Below are positions 1-13,830 of a stretch of DNA of 64,000 nucleotides, in pieces. Position 1 is the stretch's first letter. Every line of letters starts with the position of its first letter. The stretch is from Channa striata (lineage: Eukaryota > Chordata > Actinopteri > Anabantiformes > Channidae). Position numbers and translations under genes: made by a program. The notes below the pieces were generated by a model. It was not told where the DNA came from and did not search any database. It saw nothing but the letters and a program-made list of their open reading frames with translations. The stretch lies in contig CM065182.1 in the NCBI GenBank assembly GCA_033026295.1, positions 5,704,001 through 5,768,000 on the forward strand, read 5' to 3'.

Positions 1-1570
1 CAGTGCCATCTCCCGCTGGTTCACGCCGTCCTTGTTTCCTCCACCATCTTTTTGCGACTCCATGCTGCCTCGGCCTCTGTGGAGCCGCACTAAGAAAAGG
101 TGTTACTGCAGATGGGGCCATGACAATAACTGTAGATGCATCATGGGAATTCTCAGGACATGTTAGCAGATGTTTTATTACAAGTCAGAGTAGCATTAAA
201 AATGATTCTGAAGTTATTTTATTTCAAAAATGGCATATACTGGGAGAATATTCACACGCACACGCACTTTCTACATTACCTGGTCTGCGTAATCATTTGT
301 CTTGTTCTTAAAATCTACTAGTTATTGAGTTTTTAGTTCAACGTTCCCATATTGTTGTAACCCCCCAGTAACAACCTAGATTTCAGAGAAAAATGAGGAA
401 GGAGGAAGGAAATGTGGCACAAAATGGACTGTGACTTTATCAGTAGGCTGAGTTTCAGCAAGCAGCTGGTGTAACCGGCTGCTGATAAAGAAGTCTGTTT
501 CATAACAAATTCAAATGTCATAAAAATTAACTTTTAATACCTTTTGATAATTAACTTCTATTGCCCAACGTCACCCACCACACCGAGCCTGCAAAGCTGC
601 GGAAATGTATTCAGTAGCTACACAATTTTTGCAAATGAATTCCCTTAGGTGTCACATTTGTTTTTCATCCTCACTGTCTTTCCCAATCTCTCGTTCCACC
701 TTTTCCACCCAGTATTATAATTGGTTTAATAATGATGTATGTGACACGCTGTAGCTGGGGCTCTGTGCGCAGCGTATTCAATCTGATGCAGTGCTTCAAG
801 CTGTCATGGATTTCCATTATTAACATAAAGAGAGCTCATATAGTGCCATCTCTCCAGGCCTCCTTGTTCAGAGTTCACTTTTCTCCCTGTTTGCTCACAC
901 GCCACAAACCCTTATTGTCAGGGAAACAGTGAATATGCATAAAGGACGGTGTCTGATTGAGTTATTTTCTAGCTAAATTTATTGTATTTAAAATGACTTT
1001 ACTGCAAAATAGGATTTCATAGCAGCCAGTTAAAACTGTGAGCAAAATGTGATTCTCGTCTTCCTCCCAACTCCCCAGCGGTTATTATAGGATCCAAACA
1101 AATCCACTGATGACCTTTGCAGGGATATCACTGTACATTTGTAATAACATGAGCGTGCAAAATGGGATTATGTCAGCGAAATGACAAAATAACAAGCATC
1201 ACCTCATATTTATTATAATGGGAAGCTGCTGAATCTTATCGCTGCAGTAGTGAAACCTTGCTTCACCTTCATAATCCTCAACAAAAAATACTGAACACAA
1301 AAACCGCGGACGAAAAGGAGCACTATGCAGTGGCGTTATGTAATATATTGATAGTATTAACTGTTTTGTGAATTCAGTGAGGCAATAATTAAAAGCTGTG
1401 TGTGCGCGACACATTTCTCAACCCTTGACACGTCGGACAGGAAGCAGCAGAGACAAAGAAACATTGCTGGGGCTGGTAAGCCTCTGAACCATGATGCTTG
1501 ACTGGTTACAAAAGCGACAAGGCAGTGAGGCAAGCAGTTTGCTGTTTTTCTATGCTCCATGTCTAACTAA

Positions 1571-1608
<38 letters not shown>

Positions 1609-4090
1609 GTGTGTGTGTGTGCGCCTTTTATCATCTTTTTGTAGCCAGTGTTTTTATTCTCGCACAAACAAAAAGCAGCTTACCATTTCTTGGTCGGCTC
1701 TGTTGTCTGTCTGCACATTCTGTTCACTTAGCCTGTCCATCTCCTCCTGAATCCTGTACGATAAGCCCGAAACAAGAGATATCACACATGCACAAATACA
1801 CAAGCACAAAAGGACATTTGAATAAAATAATTCGGGGAGATCTACAACAATGCAACCATAGCTAAAGCGAAGCGAATTCTGGTGTGCCAAAGGGAAATTG
1901 GTGCATGGGCAATTAAAAAATCGACTGTTTGCCACACTGGCAATGTGCAAACACGCAACGAGCCATAATTTCACAAAAACACAAACTACAATTCTACTTA
2001 CAACATACAGCACATAGCACTGCAATTACAGCAACTACAAACATGTACATCAAGTAGAATAAATATTCAAACTCATAAAATGGTGCAATGGTGAGATTAA
2101 TAATAGTTAAACTAAACACAGAAATCAACCATAAACACTCGACAGGGAAATGATGCATGTGTTTTGCAGGAGACGCTGAAGCTTCCACATTAAAGCTTCA
2201 CTGGCAGGAAACAGAGATGCAGCCATGATGTCACTTTCACCTCAACTTCATCCATTTTGCATCCTCATCTGCTCATTTTACTGCTGCTAATTAATCTACT
2301 TAATTGGTGATGAACAGAGTGGAACCACAATGATTATGTTTGTGCACATCAGGTGTAATAATACAGTTTTGGCTTTTTGGTCAAGTCCTCTTCAGTAATG
2401 AAAAAAAAAAAAAACATACGGTGATTCCACAACAACGGTTTTATGCACAATTAGGAAAAGATGCAGCGTCTATCTCCGCTATAAATCTATTATTCCGTCT
2501 TGGTTTAAGATCATAAACACTGTTCTTTCTTTGAGGAAAACAGTGGGATTTCAAATATTAATGTCTTACGTGAGACCTCGACCCAAGCACGTGCTGGTTT
2601 GTTATGAATAAATGTGCTGCGTGTTAATGAATTTTCTTTATCTCTCTCAGTAAAGTGTTACGCTCCAGTAGCCGTATTGTTTTTGAAGGATATTGAAGCT
2701 GACCCTTAGAAATTGAAACTCTTGTCTTTTGGTTGTCACATACAAAAATCAATAAATGCTCCGTGGCTTTAATGTGATATCGGGATGATTCTTTTCATAA
2801 TTGCAGTCATAATGGAAGTGCAGATAGCAATACTCCAATAAATGAGCAAATATGGGCAACAGTAAAACATTTATGGAGGCCGTGTTTTTTTAAAGATGTT
2901 TAATGACTAAAGGGGATGAATCATAAATCTGACTTCAGCTGCTGCTTTCGCTGTAAGTTGGAACTGACTCTTTCTCCTTTGTACACACTTCCTGACATTC
3001 TCCTTAAATACACTGTGCACGCTGGAGCAAAGAGCTACGGTTTGTCATCTTTCCACTTCGCTGATAAATTCTGACAGCGCTGAGCTGAACAGAGTCGTGT
3101 AACACCATGGCGAATGATGTTGTCTCTTCCCTTGTTTCCTCTCCTCGCCTCCTCCCGCTCGGCTCTAACCTCCGTTCCGGCTCTCCTCCGCCCCTCGCTG
3201 TCCGCTTTCTCTCTCTCTCCTCCTCCCTCATGAACCCAATTTGCCTGTCGTGCCACCACATCCCGCAGATTTCCTCCTGCCCTTCCCTCGCTTTCTCCGC
3301 TGTCTCCTCTTCGCACAGCTGTGCCGTGTTTCCTCTGACACAGACAAGTGATTTATTTGATACTCTGACTCTTATCTTTGAAAGCTGGGGTTGGGCCCGA
3401 GCTGAGGACTGCGCCAACCCGGCTTCGGCACACGTAATTTCAATTACACATGGTTGTCTGCATGATTGCCAAGCACAGGCAGACTATGACACAAAGCCAC
3501 AGCGACATATGGATGAGGGAAAATGACAGATTGAGGATTAGGAAAGTTTCTCTAATAAAGCGGAAATACAAAAATCTGCACTTTAACCACTTTCTTTGCA
3601 TTAATGTCTTGGTCAGAGCTGATTGTTTGTGGTGGTCCCAGAGCCCCACACCTTCAATTCTGTGTGTGATGGTAAAAGAGAGAAACTCCAGTCAGACTTC
3701 ATCACTTACAGCGGTGGCTTGTTTCAAATGGCTCATTTGCTCCAGAGTAAACGATGCAGAGCAGCACAGGAGAACGTGAGTCTCGAAGGGGAATAAAAAT
3801 GAATCCAAATGCACAATGGAGCCAGTTTTAACTACAGGAGAAAGTTGTAACTGAACAACTTGTGACTTTCCTGGCTGAGAACCAAATGTTCCATTTTATC
3901 CAATGTGGGAAAAAACACTGAAAACACTGAAACGTGTAGCTATGAATTTTTTGGACCATTAAAGTTGTTATAGTTAAAAACAGTTTGTCAATAGTCTCAG
4001 ATCTATTATCCAATGGACACATACTGTGTGGTCACGTTCTCATTTGTTGTCATTTCCTCGTGTTGGATTCCTGCAGAGCCGTCGGAGGGC
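1..4090. other. Intergenic stretch with no supported gene
   Basis: No open reading frame here resembles a known protein or shows a convincing exon chain. The stretch is mostly AT-rich and carries a (TG)n array near 1.6 kb. A C/T-rich block at about 3120-3330 gives long low-complexity frames on both strands. AT-rich segments around 600-960 and 1080-1220 have homeobox-type TAAT motifs and could be conserved noncoding elements, which cannot be tested without alignment. Bases 2-94 could be read as the end of an exon from a gene to the left, but no family is recognisable. Confidence 0.6.
1574..1621. repeat. (TG)n microsatellite
   Basis: A nearly pure TG dinucleotide array with one C interruption. 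Frames through it encode only Cys-Val runs. Confidence 0.95.
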
Positions 4091-4124
4091 ACATTGATTT
4101 CAAGTCTCGTGGTAACATGAGCTG

Positions 4125-4302
4125 CAGCTCAGCTGGTGAAGCAGTTGTCCAAAGACCACATGGTCAGTGGGTCAGTCCCTGGCAACGTGTCCAAGTGTCC
4201 AAGAGACTGAGCCCAGGCTGCCCTGGTGGGTCAGGTGAGCACCTTGCATGGCAGCCATTGCCATTGGTGTTTGAGAAACTACACTGTAAACCACCATGTA
4301 AG
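4125..4302 (+). repeat. Degenerate tRNA-derived SINE-like repeat
   Basis: The head resembles a tRNA-type Pol III promoter: an A-box-like CTCAGCTGGTGAAGC near 4127 and a B-box-like GGGTCAGTCCC near 4170. The body, with its CAACGTGTCCAAGTGTCC segment, a GTGGGTCAGGTGAGC segment and a tail ending in ACTGTAAA, matches a very common teleost interspersed repeat as I remember it. A related tail recurs at 26867-26975. No target-site duplications were identified. The 126-codon frame across the element is a by-product. Confidence 0.5.
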
Positions 4303-7300
4303 TGGCAATTTGCCATAACCAAAATATCATCGTACGTGAAGAGTTTTCTTTTCACAAGTGGATGAACAGCTCAGCCACATGATAATGTCGACTTGAAACG
4401 ATTCTTGATGTGTTGGTTCTTCTGAAGACATGTTGGGCTTGTTGTCCTGGAAACGTCCATAACCTCAAACCTAATCGCTAGCAGGTTTGTGTGAACACGA
4501 TGTTGGACCAGGACGTGTGTGAGGCTGCACTGTTCTTAAATGAGCAACTCATTCAAATCCAGTGGAGATAAGAGAATTTTGCCATTTTATTCATTTTGGA
4601 TTTGAAAGTTTAGTTCAGCTGAATCCTCTCTTCTCTCTCTTCATATTAGACTCGGGATCTATTACACGTGTGTCACGGCCGTTGGTGAGTAATTCCTCAG
4701 GTTCACAGAGCTAAATTAAAGAGGACCAACGTTATCACACACAAATATTCTCTGCATTTCACACTTTAGTTGGAACAAACCGGGGAAGTCTCCTAGTGTG
4801 TACATATCCTTTAAGAAATTATTTATTTTGAGCCAAACCATAACTTTTAGAATGGCTGCAGCTCCTGGGCCCTAACATGGATATATGGCATCATATTTTC
4901 TCTGTGTGCTTTAAATTAACACAAAATGTATTTTTCTAAAATATCCAAGAAAGTGTTTGCAACTGGTTGAAATTATTTATGGAGGCTTTTTGTCTCTGGC
5001 TCTGTGAGAAAACAGACTGGCTGCGTTGTAACAATGCTTCACATTCTGATCGTATGCCAATGTGCATTTCATCCAAACATTCCCAAGACGCAGGGAGAAC
5101 GCGACCAAAGGTGATGGACTGTGCCATTAGCCACAAACAGGTTTGGGCTCCGGAATTCGTCACATCCGTGACCTTGCCTCGTGAAATGAATAGCACCCTC
5201 ACTCTGCCACGGAACCAGAACTTTCCCCCCATATCTCACGCTCTGTTTTCCTTTTCCTACGGTTCTGTCACAGACGGCAGAAAGTACTTCACAGGAGTGA
5301 TAATCACTGCGGTGCCAGACTTAAAATGCAGTCAGATAAATCAATAAGTTGTAGTGGACGCGGTACAGAACAGTGGGCCAAAGCCCAGGGATTAAGATGA
5401 AAGTTTGTTTATGAATAAAAGAAGAATTACTGCTCAGAAAATCAATCCTCCAAACTCCAAACAATTTCATTCTTTCATTAACCGTCAGTTTACAGTTCCA
5501 TTGTATTTATACTGGACCTTTGTCTTTTATGTGGTAAAATAAAACTTACAGTACATCTATTACATTACATACTGCAGTGTATGTTTGTAAATATCATACT
5601 TTACCGTCTACTTGCCCTTTTACACAGCTTCTGAATTTTAAGCCTGGCCAGCGAGAACCACTTAGATTTCTTTGTCAAAGAATCAATGTTAAACTGCTGC
5701 AGGGATGTGATGTTCAGAGAGGAGCCGAGCCAGTAAAAATGCTCAAGGACAGATGTTTTTGAAAGGCGCGTTATAGATTTTTTCCCCTTCACAAGTGTTA
5801 GTGCTGATTGAAATGTCCTTATTGTGCTGTTGATATCAATATCTTGCCATTTAACATAGCCGTCGTAATATCAGCGCGGTTAGTTCTGGCCGAGCGTTAG
5901 TCAGTCAAAATGTGTGTGTGAATTTCAACGCTACGTTTCCACCGTCAGCACAATGTCATACGTGCACATTAATGCAGTTTAAATTTTAATTGCTGCAATG
6001 TAAATGTTCATTGATTTGCCCAGAATGAAAATAACATCACATTCTTTTTCTCGTTCTTATTCTCTTCCTTCCTGCCTTCCTTTAACCGTCCCTTCCTTCC
6101 TACTTTATGTAATTCCTTGACCTTTCCTCGCCTTCATTTCTTATTCCGCTCCACCTTCTGTGGATGTGTCTCTAAGCTTGCTATTACTACGCCGAACTGA
6201 GGGGAAAAGGTGATTTCTTTGCAATAAATAAGAGCACAGGGCATTTCATCCAAGCATTAGTCTGAAATGCTTCGCAGTAGTAGGGTGGAATCCATATTTT
6301 CAGCGCCGTCGTCTCCGGTGGAAAATGGCACTCGAACCGTTTGGTGCCACATTTTCTTCACATTCACCTGCATTTGTCGTGGCCAGTGCAGAGGGCGGCA
6401 CGGCCTGTCAGCAGCCGACACTTCCGTGCGTGTGTTCAGCTTTGGATCTGAAGTCAACTGTGCACAATCGTAACCATAAGACTAATTTTACATTTATGCA
6501 TCAACCTGCTGAAATCGGAGCTTCTGAGAATAATGCAGCAAGTTTCACCACAACCAGTGACGTTTTTCATTCTATTTTTTGTTAATTATAGTATGAAAGA
6601 TAGAAACATAGTCTCATGTTGTAAAGTAAAAGCAATCAAACTGCGAATAATCAATTGCTCCAGTCACTGAATCCTGGAAATCCTGTGATTTTTGGTTTTC
6701 AACAACTTTGAGCTGTAATAATCCTCATTCAGTGCACTCGTCTTTCAACTGATTCTGTGACTTTTGGAAACCAGGTTCCGACACCAAGGCGCTGAATCCA
6801 ATCAATTATGTTGTTTTATATTTCTTGTTAATCGTGTCGAGGATCTGCCTTCACTTTGACACGAAAGCCTTTTTTTGTGATTCAATAAACTTTCACAAAG
6901 AGGGGGCACTTTTTCCAGGCACTTAGTCATCTCTTGTGTTACGAATTGTTCTGACCCGACCCGTTCAGCGGTGCATCATTCACCGCACATCAACCCCTGC
7001 TCTTGTCATTTCCAAAAGAATGACAGCGGCGATGTGTCTCGACACGACAAAATAAATGAGGCCGCTCAAAGTGCATGCCAGGCTGAACAGCTGGCACTTA
7101 AAGCAGCGGGAGCTTAAAGGTCAAGACTTGATGGCACAAATCTGAGCTTATCTTAGGCTGGGTGCTGTGCAAGTACACGACATTCAGCCAGTTACGCTTC
7201 TTTACTCAGATGCAAGCTCCAGCTGAAGGAGGAGGAAGAGTTGACGTTCCCATCACTGGGAGGCAGAGGAAGGAAGTGAACTTCACTTTAACCCTGTGAA

Positions 7301-8135
7301 CACATCAACGCTCTAAACACACCAACATCATACGCTCGTGTGGGTTCTGAGAGCGTCAGACACTGAGGTTGTCGCGTGTTTTTGCTGCATTTGATTTCAC
7401 GTTTCTCACCTGCTCGTTGTCACTGTTTAAGCCGCGTTCATCCTCTTAACGAAGCTCCGACAGGAAGCTCTGGCTTCGTTCTCTTTACCCTTTCATCTCT
7501 TTTTTTGTCTGTTGTGCTATTTTCATCGCAGTTCTTCTTTCTGTTTCCTTCTATTTTTAGTTCTCCCGTGTCACCTTTACTTTTGTCTCTCCCCATCCTT
7601 GTTCAGCTCTCAGCTATACTAATGAAAGGATGACTGATGTAGGTGCAGGTCAGGAGCTGGAGCCTGTCATTTATTTCCCGGTTTTCTGCGGGGCTTGCCC
7701 GGGGCCAGACTCACCTCGACCACAGACAGTATTACGACGGGAGCTTTTGGTCCACGCTGTGATTGCACACGCGTGTCCGTGTCCGTTCGTATGCACGAAC
7801 ACGCTCACACGCACGGTCCTGCCTCGCTGTTGCCACTGATACACACGTTTGCTGATGTGCCAGCGAGTCGTACTTGGAACAACACTCACTGTATATTTTT
7901 GTCTAAATATTCTTCCTTCATGTGTGTCTTTTTTGAAATACTTGTGGTTTTTCCCAAGGTTATTTTTGTCGTGCATCTCTTTAGAAAGTAATCATTTTGT
8001 GATTGTTTTTGATGCATGAGCACGTGTGACTGGGTACATGTTAAATCCCCGAAATGCACCGTTTTCATGCACGTGCACCGTTTGCTACTCATGTCTGTGA
8101 GTAGTAGTGGTATGCGGTTGTAAGTACAGTATGCA
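4303..8135. other. Intergenic stretch, nothing recognised
   Basis: Only short frames without family resemblance are present. The longest, at 4967-5347 (126 codons, plus strand), has no recognisable motif and no exon-like splice context. No RNA gene was recognised. Confidence 0.6.
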
Positions 8136-8156
8136 TGTGTGTGTGTGTGTGTGTGT
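8136..8156. repeat. (TG)n microsatellite
   Basis: A short pure TG array within noncoding DNA. Confidence 0.9.
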
Positions 8157-9339
8157 TTGTGTATCCTCTGCTCACTGAGTGACACCTCAGCCAGTCGGCC
8201 TCCTTCTCATGCCTCATGGCTTTTTATTGTTTTCCTTTTCGTTTGACTGACGCGTCATCCTCAAAAGATGTTTGCATCGCCTAGGCACTCCAGATTGGAC
8301 ACGCTTGCACGATCCCAGCCGTGTTTGAAGGAAGACAGGCAGTTGGATTCGGGTTTATTTATACTCTCTCACACTCGTTCACACTATACAGACTATGTTT
8401 TGATTAAACGTCTCACGCCGGGGTGGGGGGTCGGGGGTGGGGGGATCAGCGCCTCAGTCTTCAGTGTTTGTTACAATGTCGGATTGGAGGGTAAATCAAA
8501 TTAACACTGTGCAGATTAATGGTGTGTTTTCCAGTAAAGGTGACTTTGACACCATGTCATCAGGTCACGTGACCCGACGGTTTTCACCATATTGTACTCG
8601 TCGCCATTTTCACAACATTCTGCTGTGTGCGCTGCGTAATTTGAACGCTGGAATTTTCAGATTGTCGTCTTGGTGCCAAACATCATTAGACATCTGTCAC
8701 TCTGCTTCTTAATATTTACGGGCATCGAGGATCTTCTACGACGGGGTTAAACACGACACAGTGACACAAGTAAAGCAGCGAGCGACCACTTAAAACCAGA
8801 CGTCAGTTTAACATTTTCTTTGTTTACGGCTTTCTGTGAGAGTAATTGTAGAGAGACATGGAATATGGGACAAAGAGAATGAGAGGTTATGATATGCCGC
8901 TAACGTTGGCATTAATTAACACTATTACCAACGATTATTACAATAAGACCAGTTGGCGGTGCTGTATAATTTCCATCAGCCTCAGCTGTACTTTGTGTTT
9001 AGTCCTTTTTTATAAATGTGCCCTACAAAGCCCTTCGTAATGTCGCGCCGTGCTGAAAACAACAAAGCCACAAATTACATTTGTGGAGCTATAACCATTG
9101 AAAAGGATATTTGGAGTATATAATCCACAGCCGTTCCCATTTGAACTAACTTCTACGGTCGAGCAGTCTCTATGGGAACAACATTAAACTGAATTTTAAA
9201 AAAAAGCAATTGCCTCTTAAAGAACGTGATATATAATTTATGGACACTTTGAGGCATGTGTGTTGACTGAGGCAGACAGATGAACACGCTAAGTAACACA
9301 CGGAAAAGTCTTTGGTCATGTCTCTAAGTGACAACTGTG

Positions 9340-9365
9340 ACACACACACACACACACACACACAC
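9340..9365. repeat. (AC)n microsatellite
   Basis: A pure AC array of 26 bases within noncoding DNA. Confidence 0.9.
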
Positions 9366-10800
9366 GTGGAGATCCGTGATGATGCAATCTTTTTCGGCCG
9401 CCTAGCAGACGCTTCCGTCCCGCCATCATGCTGGATAGCGGCTTTCATCTTCCAACTTTTACACACGCAAACATTTTATCATTTCAATATTACTGTGTTT
9501 GGGAGTACAGCGTGTGTAGGTGGCGAGAAGAGCTCGCCACCCCCCACACGCTGGAGCTATAATCACGTTAAAGTTTCACAGATCCTGTTCTGCTCTGAAG
9601 GCGTTTGTGTTGAAATGCATCGACTTATCACCGGGTTCAAACATCACAGAGACATTCAACATCACTGAAGGACGTTTTAAAGTCTGCGTACTTCAGCTGT
9701 TCGGGCGCCTTTAGTGCAGCACGCTCACACATTCATCGACACATGGAATAAAAGACTTTTTGCTTCTTGAGACGCTTCACTCCGTCGCTTATACAGTTTC
9801 ATCAATTGAGAGCGTCGAGAACAAATAATCTAACGGAAAAGCCTCTTTCATAACGACGAGACTGAATCCCAAGCAGAAAACACCACAGTTCAACGTTGAG
9901 GTTAATGTAGAAACTGCCATAATAAAAATGCATCGGGGAAACTTTGCATTGGAAGCGAATGTACGACGAGGGCGTTCAAACTCTTGCTGTAGACAGATTA
10001 GCTGATTGCCCTTTGCTTTCAGTTTTTAGATGTAGATTAATTCCCTCCACGAGGGCAAATGTGGTGCTGATCTTTTCTACACCGGGCAATAAAGAGCAGT
10101 TAACATGAAATCACACTATTGCTTCGAGTGCAGGTGCAGGCCACCCACTTCACCGACGGGTCGCACTGACAGAGCCGAGGAACATTTGACAACAAAGGGC
10201 TCAGCTGAATTTCTCAGTGTGGCCAATAAAATGTGAATAGAACATAAACAAACTCCTACACACTATGATTAGTCCATTTCATACATATATATTTACATTG
10301 GAACATTATTCATTTTGCTGGTATTTCACCCGAGAGTGATCAACTATGTCATATGGGACAGTTATTTGCACAGGAAATATCGCATATTCATATTTATGTG
10401 TTTATGTGTCATTACTTGAAGTAAAGTGTGCGTTGTGGGTTATTGTAGTGGAGATTATTTATGTATTTACCATGGCAGCATCTGCAGACATGAAGGAGTC
10501 CGAGGCTTTCAGAGTTTAATCATCAGTGTTGTGCGCCTGTTGTGTTTGTAGTTTAGATAAGAAATGTCTCGCAAACACATTTGAAGTTGCTATGCAAGTC
10601 TAGAATTGGAGGAATGATGGAGGCAGCGAGTGCGGAGCAGGATCAAGGATGTAGATGAATCCCGGAGACTGTGCATCATTCTTCCCCACACTCACTCTCT
10701 TTTCTTCTCTGCGCCATTGAAAATGCCTGAGCAGTGCACGCCCACACATTCTCCCTCACTTAGTAAGGCACTGCAGTTTTTTTGACATGTAGTAATCACG

Positions 10801-10831
10801 CACACACACACACAGACACACACACACACAC
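10801..10831. repeat. (CA)n microsatellite with an interruption
   Basis: A CA array interrupted once by a G. Confidence 0.9.
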
Positions 10832-10969
10832 AGTGTTTTTAGAGGTACCAGCAGATGAAAGAACACCTACATCAATGGCAGGACTGTGGAAGTGTGTGTG
10901 TCATACAGATTAAAGCAGTGTGTAAAGCCATGCTAGCCTGTAACAACCTTTCATGTCAGCTGTGAGGCA

Positions 10970-10970
<1 letters not shown>

Positions 10971-11002
<32 letters not shown>
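10971..11002. repeat. (CA)n microsatellite
   Basis: A pure CA array of 32 bases. Confidence 0.95.
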
Positions 11003-11003
<1 letters not shown>

Positions 11004-13059
11004 CACATTACATTAGAATAATTCATATGAATAGACATATAGTCCAGGTAAAGTGATGTGACAGGACGTATACTGGCCCAGAGAGAAGGATGATTGGTAA
11101 AAGCAGGGCAGGATGTAGGTCACAGAAAGGTCCAAAGTATCAAATTCTATAATGTAAATTTGGCCGACGCTTTTATCCAGCGGGACGTACAGGTGACGTA
11201 CAAAACAAGCAAAACCTGTAAGTCAAAGAGAAAAATAATTTCGGCTCAGAGTCGTGAGAAGAAAATGTTTCTGTCTTCAACTTTTTGTGAATACAACATG
11301 ATTCAGCTGATGCCTAACATGGACTAAACAACGTGAGAGGCAACACACAGCCAGTCCAGGCTCTTGCCTGCATGACAACTCGCAGGGCGGTTTTCAGCGC
11401 GGCGCTCTCGACTCCTTCCCGCGAGCGCTCTCCTAATGTTGCCCACTGACCGCACAGAGATGCTACAGCTTTCAGGCCCCACAGCTGAAAGTGGAGCATC
11501 ATTCTGTCACGGCTGCATGCCATCTATCCTCCCCTCCTATGTCACATCAGCCAGCAATAAATAGAGTGGATAATGAGCAGTAAAACCCCTGGGACAATGT
11601 TAGGTCTTGTCTGCAATGACAGTTCCTTCCACTCTGTCCTGTGTTATGTGGTGCAACAAGAAATGTTTTCATTGAATTTATATATTCCTATTCCACTGCA
11701 TATATATATGTATATACATATATAGCACTAAGTAGGATACAAGCTTTTGCATGTGCATTAGACTAATTCAAAGGACATACGCTGGGGACACGTGCATTTA
11801 TTTTCTTTCTTTGCACGACTTCCACTCTCATGCTTGTGAATAAAGAATGGAGCTGAAACTGGGAAGCGATTAGCTTTTCTGCAAGTTTTATTCATACAAA
11901 AAACTGATTTCCAAATATGATATCTAGTCTGGAACACAGTAACAGCTTGTATAAGCAAATATGTATATGTCTCAAAAGCTCAAAACGTTCCTTTAAAGAA
12001 GATTATCTACATGAGGCATGACCCACAAAACATGGCGTATGGCTTCAGGCCGCTTGGATTGATATCAAAAGATTCTCGTTCCTTGTGGGACCGGCAAAAG
12101 TCTTGGCATATGAGACAGAAGGTTCACACTAGATTACATCTTGAGAACGTGAAGGCGTTAAAGGAAATCTTCCTTGTTCCTTCCATCTCGGACTATGAGC
12201 ACATCGGTGTTGTCTAGTTCCATATCCATTATGCAAAGCAATCAAATACATCGCAGCAGGCAGCCAAAAATGTAAATGTATCACTTTGGAAGTAGATGAG
12301 TCATCATATATCGACGCTGTTTTTGTTGCTCGTGGCTTCAGTTTTTTTGCTCCTCGTACCCACGGAGAGATTCCTGCGCAGGTTTCTCAGGGTGGGAGCA
12401 GACGGGGGCCTGGTAAGCAACAGCCTGTGTGACGTGACTCTTATTAAGATTTTTTTTTGGGTTGCGCGGTGAAATGGTGAAAAGTCCTTCTGGCAAACTG
12501 AGGGAATTACCTAAACATTCACTTTGAAGTTGTCACAAGAAAGAAGCAATGATTACACCTTCAAAGCGAGTGTCTGCCCCTCAGGTTTTCGGTTGGACAT
12601 GTAGGACTAGTGCTCCGTGTTGACGCCAAGCAATATGGGTCTTCCGAGTCTGCAGGGAGGGGATCAAAAGGTGATCGCAAAGTTGCAGGAGACGGAGGAA
12701 GCTCTTTAGGCATTCAAGCCCAAGAACCCGTCATTTCATAATCCACGGTCACATCAAACTGTGCATGTTTTGGCAAGAGGTAAATTCAAAAATCAGTAGT
12801 TCTGTGAGCATTCGGCTCGTCATATTGGAACTCCACAGGTGCTCAAAGGATAGAGGAAAATGGTGGAAATTACACGTCTGCAAGAAGAGCAAGCGGTGTG
12901 TACATCAGCATCGCCACAGGTGTGTGTGTATGCAGTGAAACGGACAGAAAGAATAAATCCTCAGAACGCCCGAAATGGCGTCTGCCTTCTCTTGGCTTGT
13001 TCGAACAACAATAAATGACATTCTTGACATTCAGCTGAGACGTGATGAAGGTTTCTGAA

Positions 13060-13830
13060 CTCACTCACAGTGGTATGAGCGGGCCCTGGATCGAACCAAC
13101 ACCAGCTGCTTCAACAGAGACATGCGGCACGTTGTTCTAAGATTAAGCTTCTCTGGCATTAAGAAATTATGATTTTAATTATCGCCCTGCAAGCTACAAT
13201 ATGTAACTTTTAGTCATCAAAAGTTGTTACAAATAATCTTTTCACTGTGGGGCAGCGAACGTAAGATCGAGTCGCGTAGTAACAAAGATTGAAAACTTTC
13301 CGTACATAGGTCAACCATGTGTGGAACCATCCCAACCACCTCCTGTTACCGACTAGATCCTACTGTCTCACAAAGCAAGAGTTTCCCCCAGGAGACTCGA
13401 GCTCCAATCCGTTTGCTTGCTTTGTTCGATCTAATCACTGCCAAACTATTTCGTTTTGGTCCCACGTTCTTTACGTGTTTGGGGCAAAGATCTGGGGCAA
13501 ACCGGCTGCCTGAAGCCAAAAACGACGCATTTTGACCAGACACCTGCCTCCCACATGACAGAGGTATTTACTCTGTCCTGTTGATCATATGACCTATAAC
13601 AGTGTTCATCTTGGAGGACAGATGTGGCCTCCACATATGTTCTTCAGTCTATATTCAATGGGATGTAAGTCACACATTCAAAACGTAGCTTTCAGAGGAA
13701 CCGGGGGTTATTTAGAGGCTGAGCTCTTGACGATCATCCATCATTTTGTCGGTATAGTTGAATTCGGGGCCACAATGTCTGGGACGGGAGGCCCCGTCCT
13801 AATTATTGTGCGACACTGAAAAGTTAGTTC
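13060..13830. repeat. Possible interspersed-repeat cluster
   Basis: The minus strand near 13085-13100 contains GGTTCGATCC, which matches a Pol III B-box, suggesting a tRNA-derived SINE fragment. The neighbouring ATATGTAACTTTTAG-type sequence near 13200 resembles short teleost transposon remnants from memory. Boundaries and family cannot be fixed without a repeat library, and no coding sequence is supported inside. Confidence 0.25.

Larger units (their letters stand above)
8157..13059. other. Intergenic stretch, nothing coding recognised
   Basis: Apart from the CA arrays listed separately, no gene-like signal is visible. Segments at 10260-10540 are AT-rich and complex enough to be candidate conserved noncoding DNA, but this is only an impression. 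A GC-richer patch at 11330-11520 gives a 69-codon minus-strand frame with no family resemblance. Confidence 0.6.

Noticed and set aside
2..157. Possible terminal exon of a left-hand gene
   Set aside because: Two frames are open from the window edge, but neither resembles a known C-terminus and no upstream sequence is available.
3004..3526. Overlapping 137- and 139-codon frames on both strands
   Set aside because: Both arise from a C/T-rich low-complexity block (about 3120-3330) and show no family motif or splice context.
4967..5347. 126-codon plus-strand frame
   Set aside because: It has no recognisable motif or compositional signature, and no neighbouring exon-like segments.
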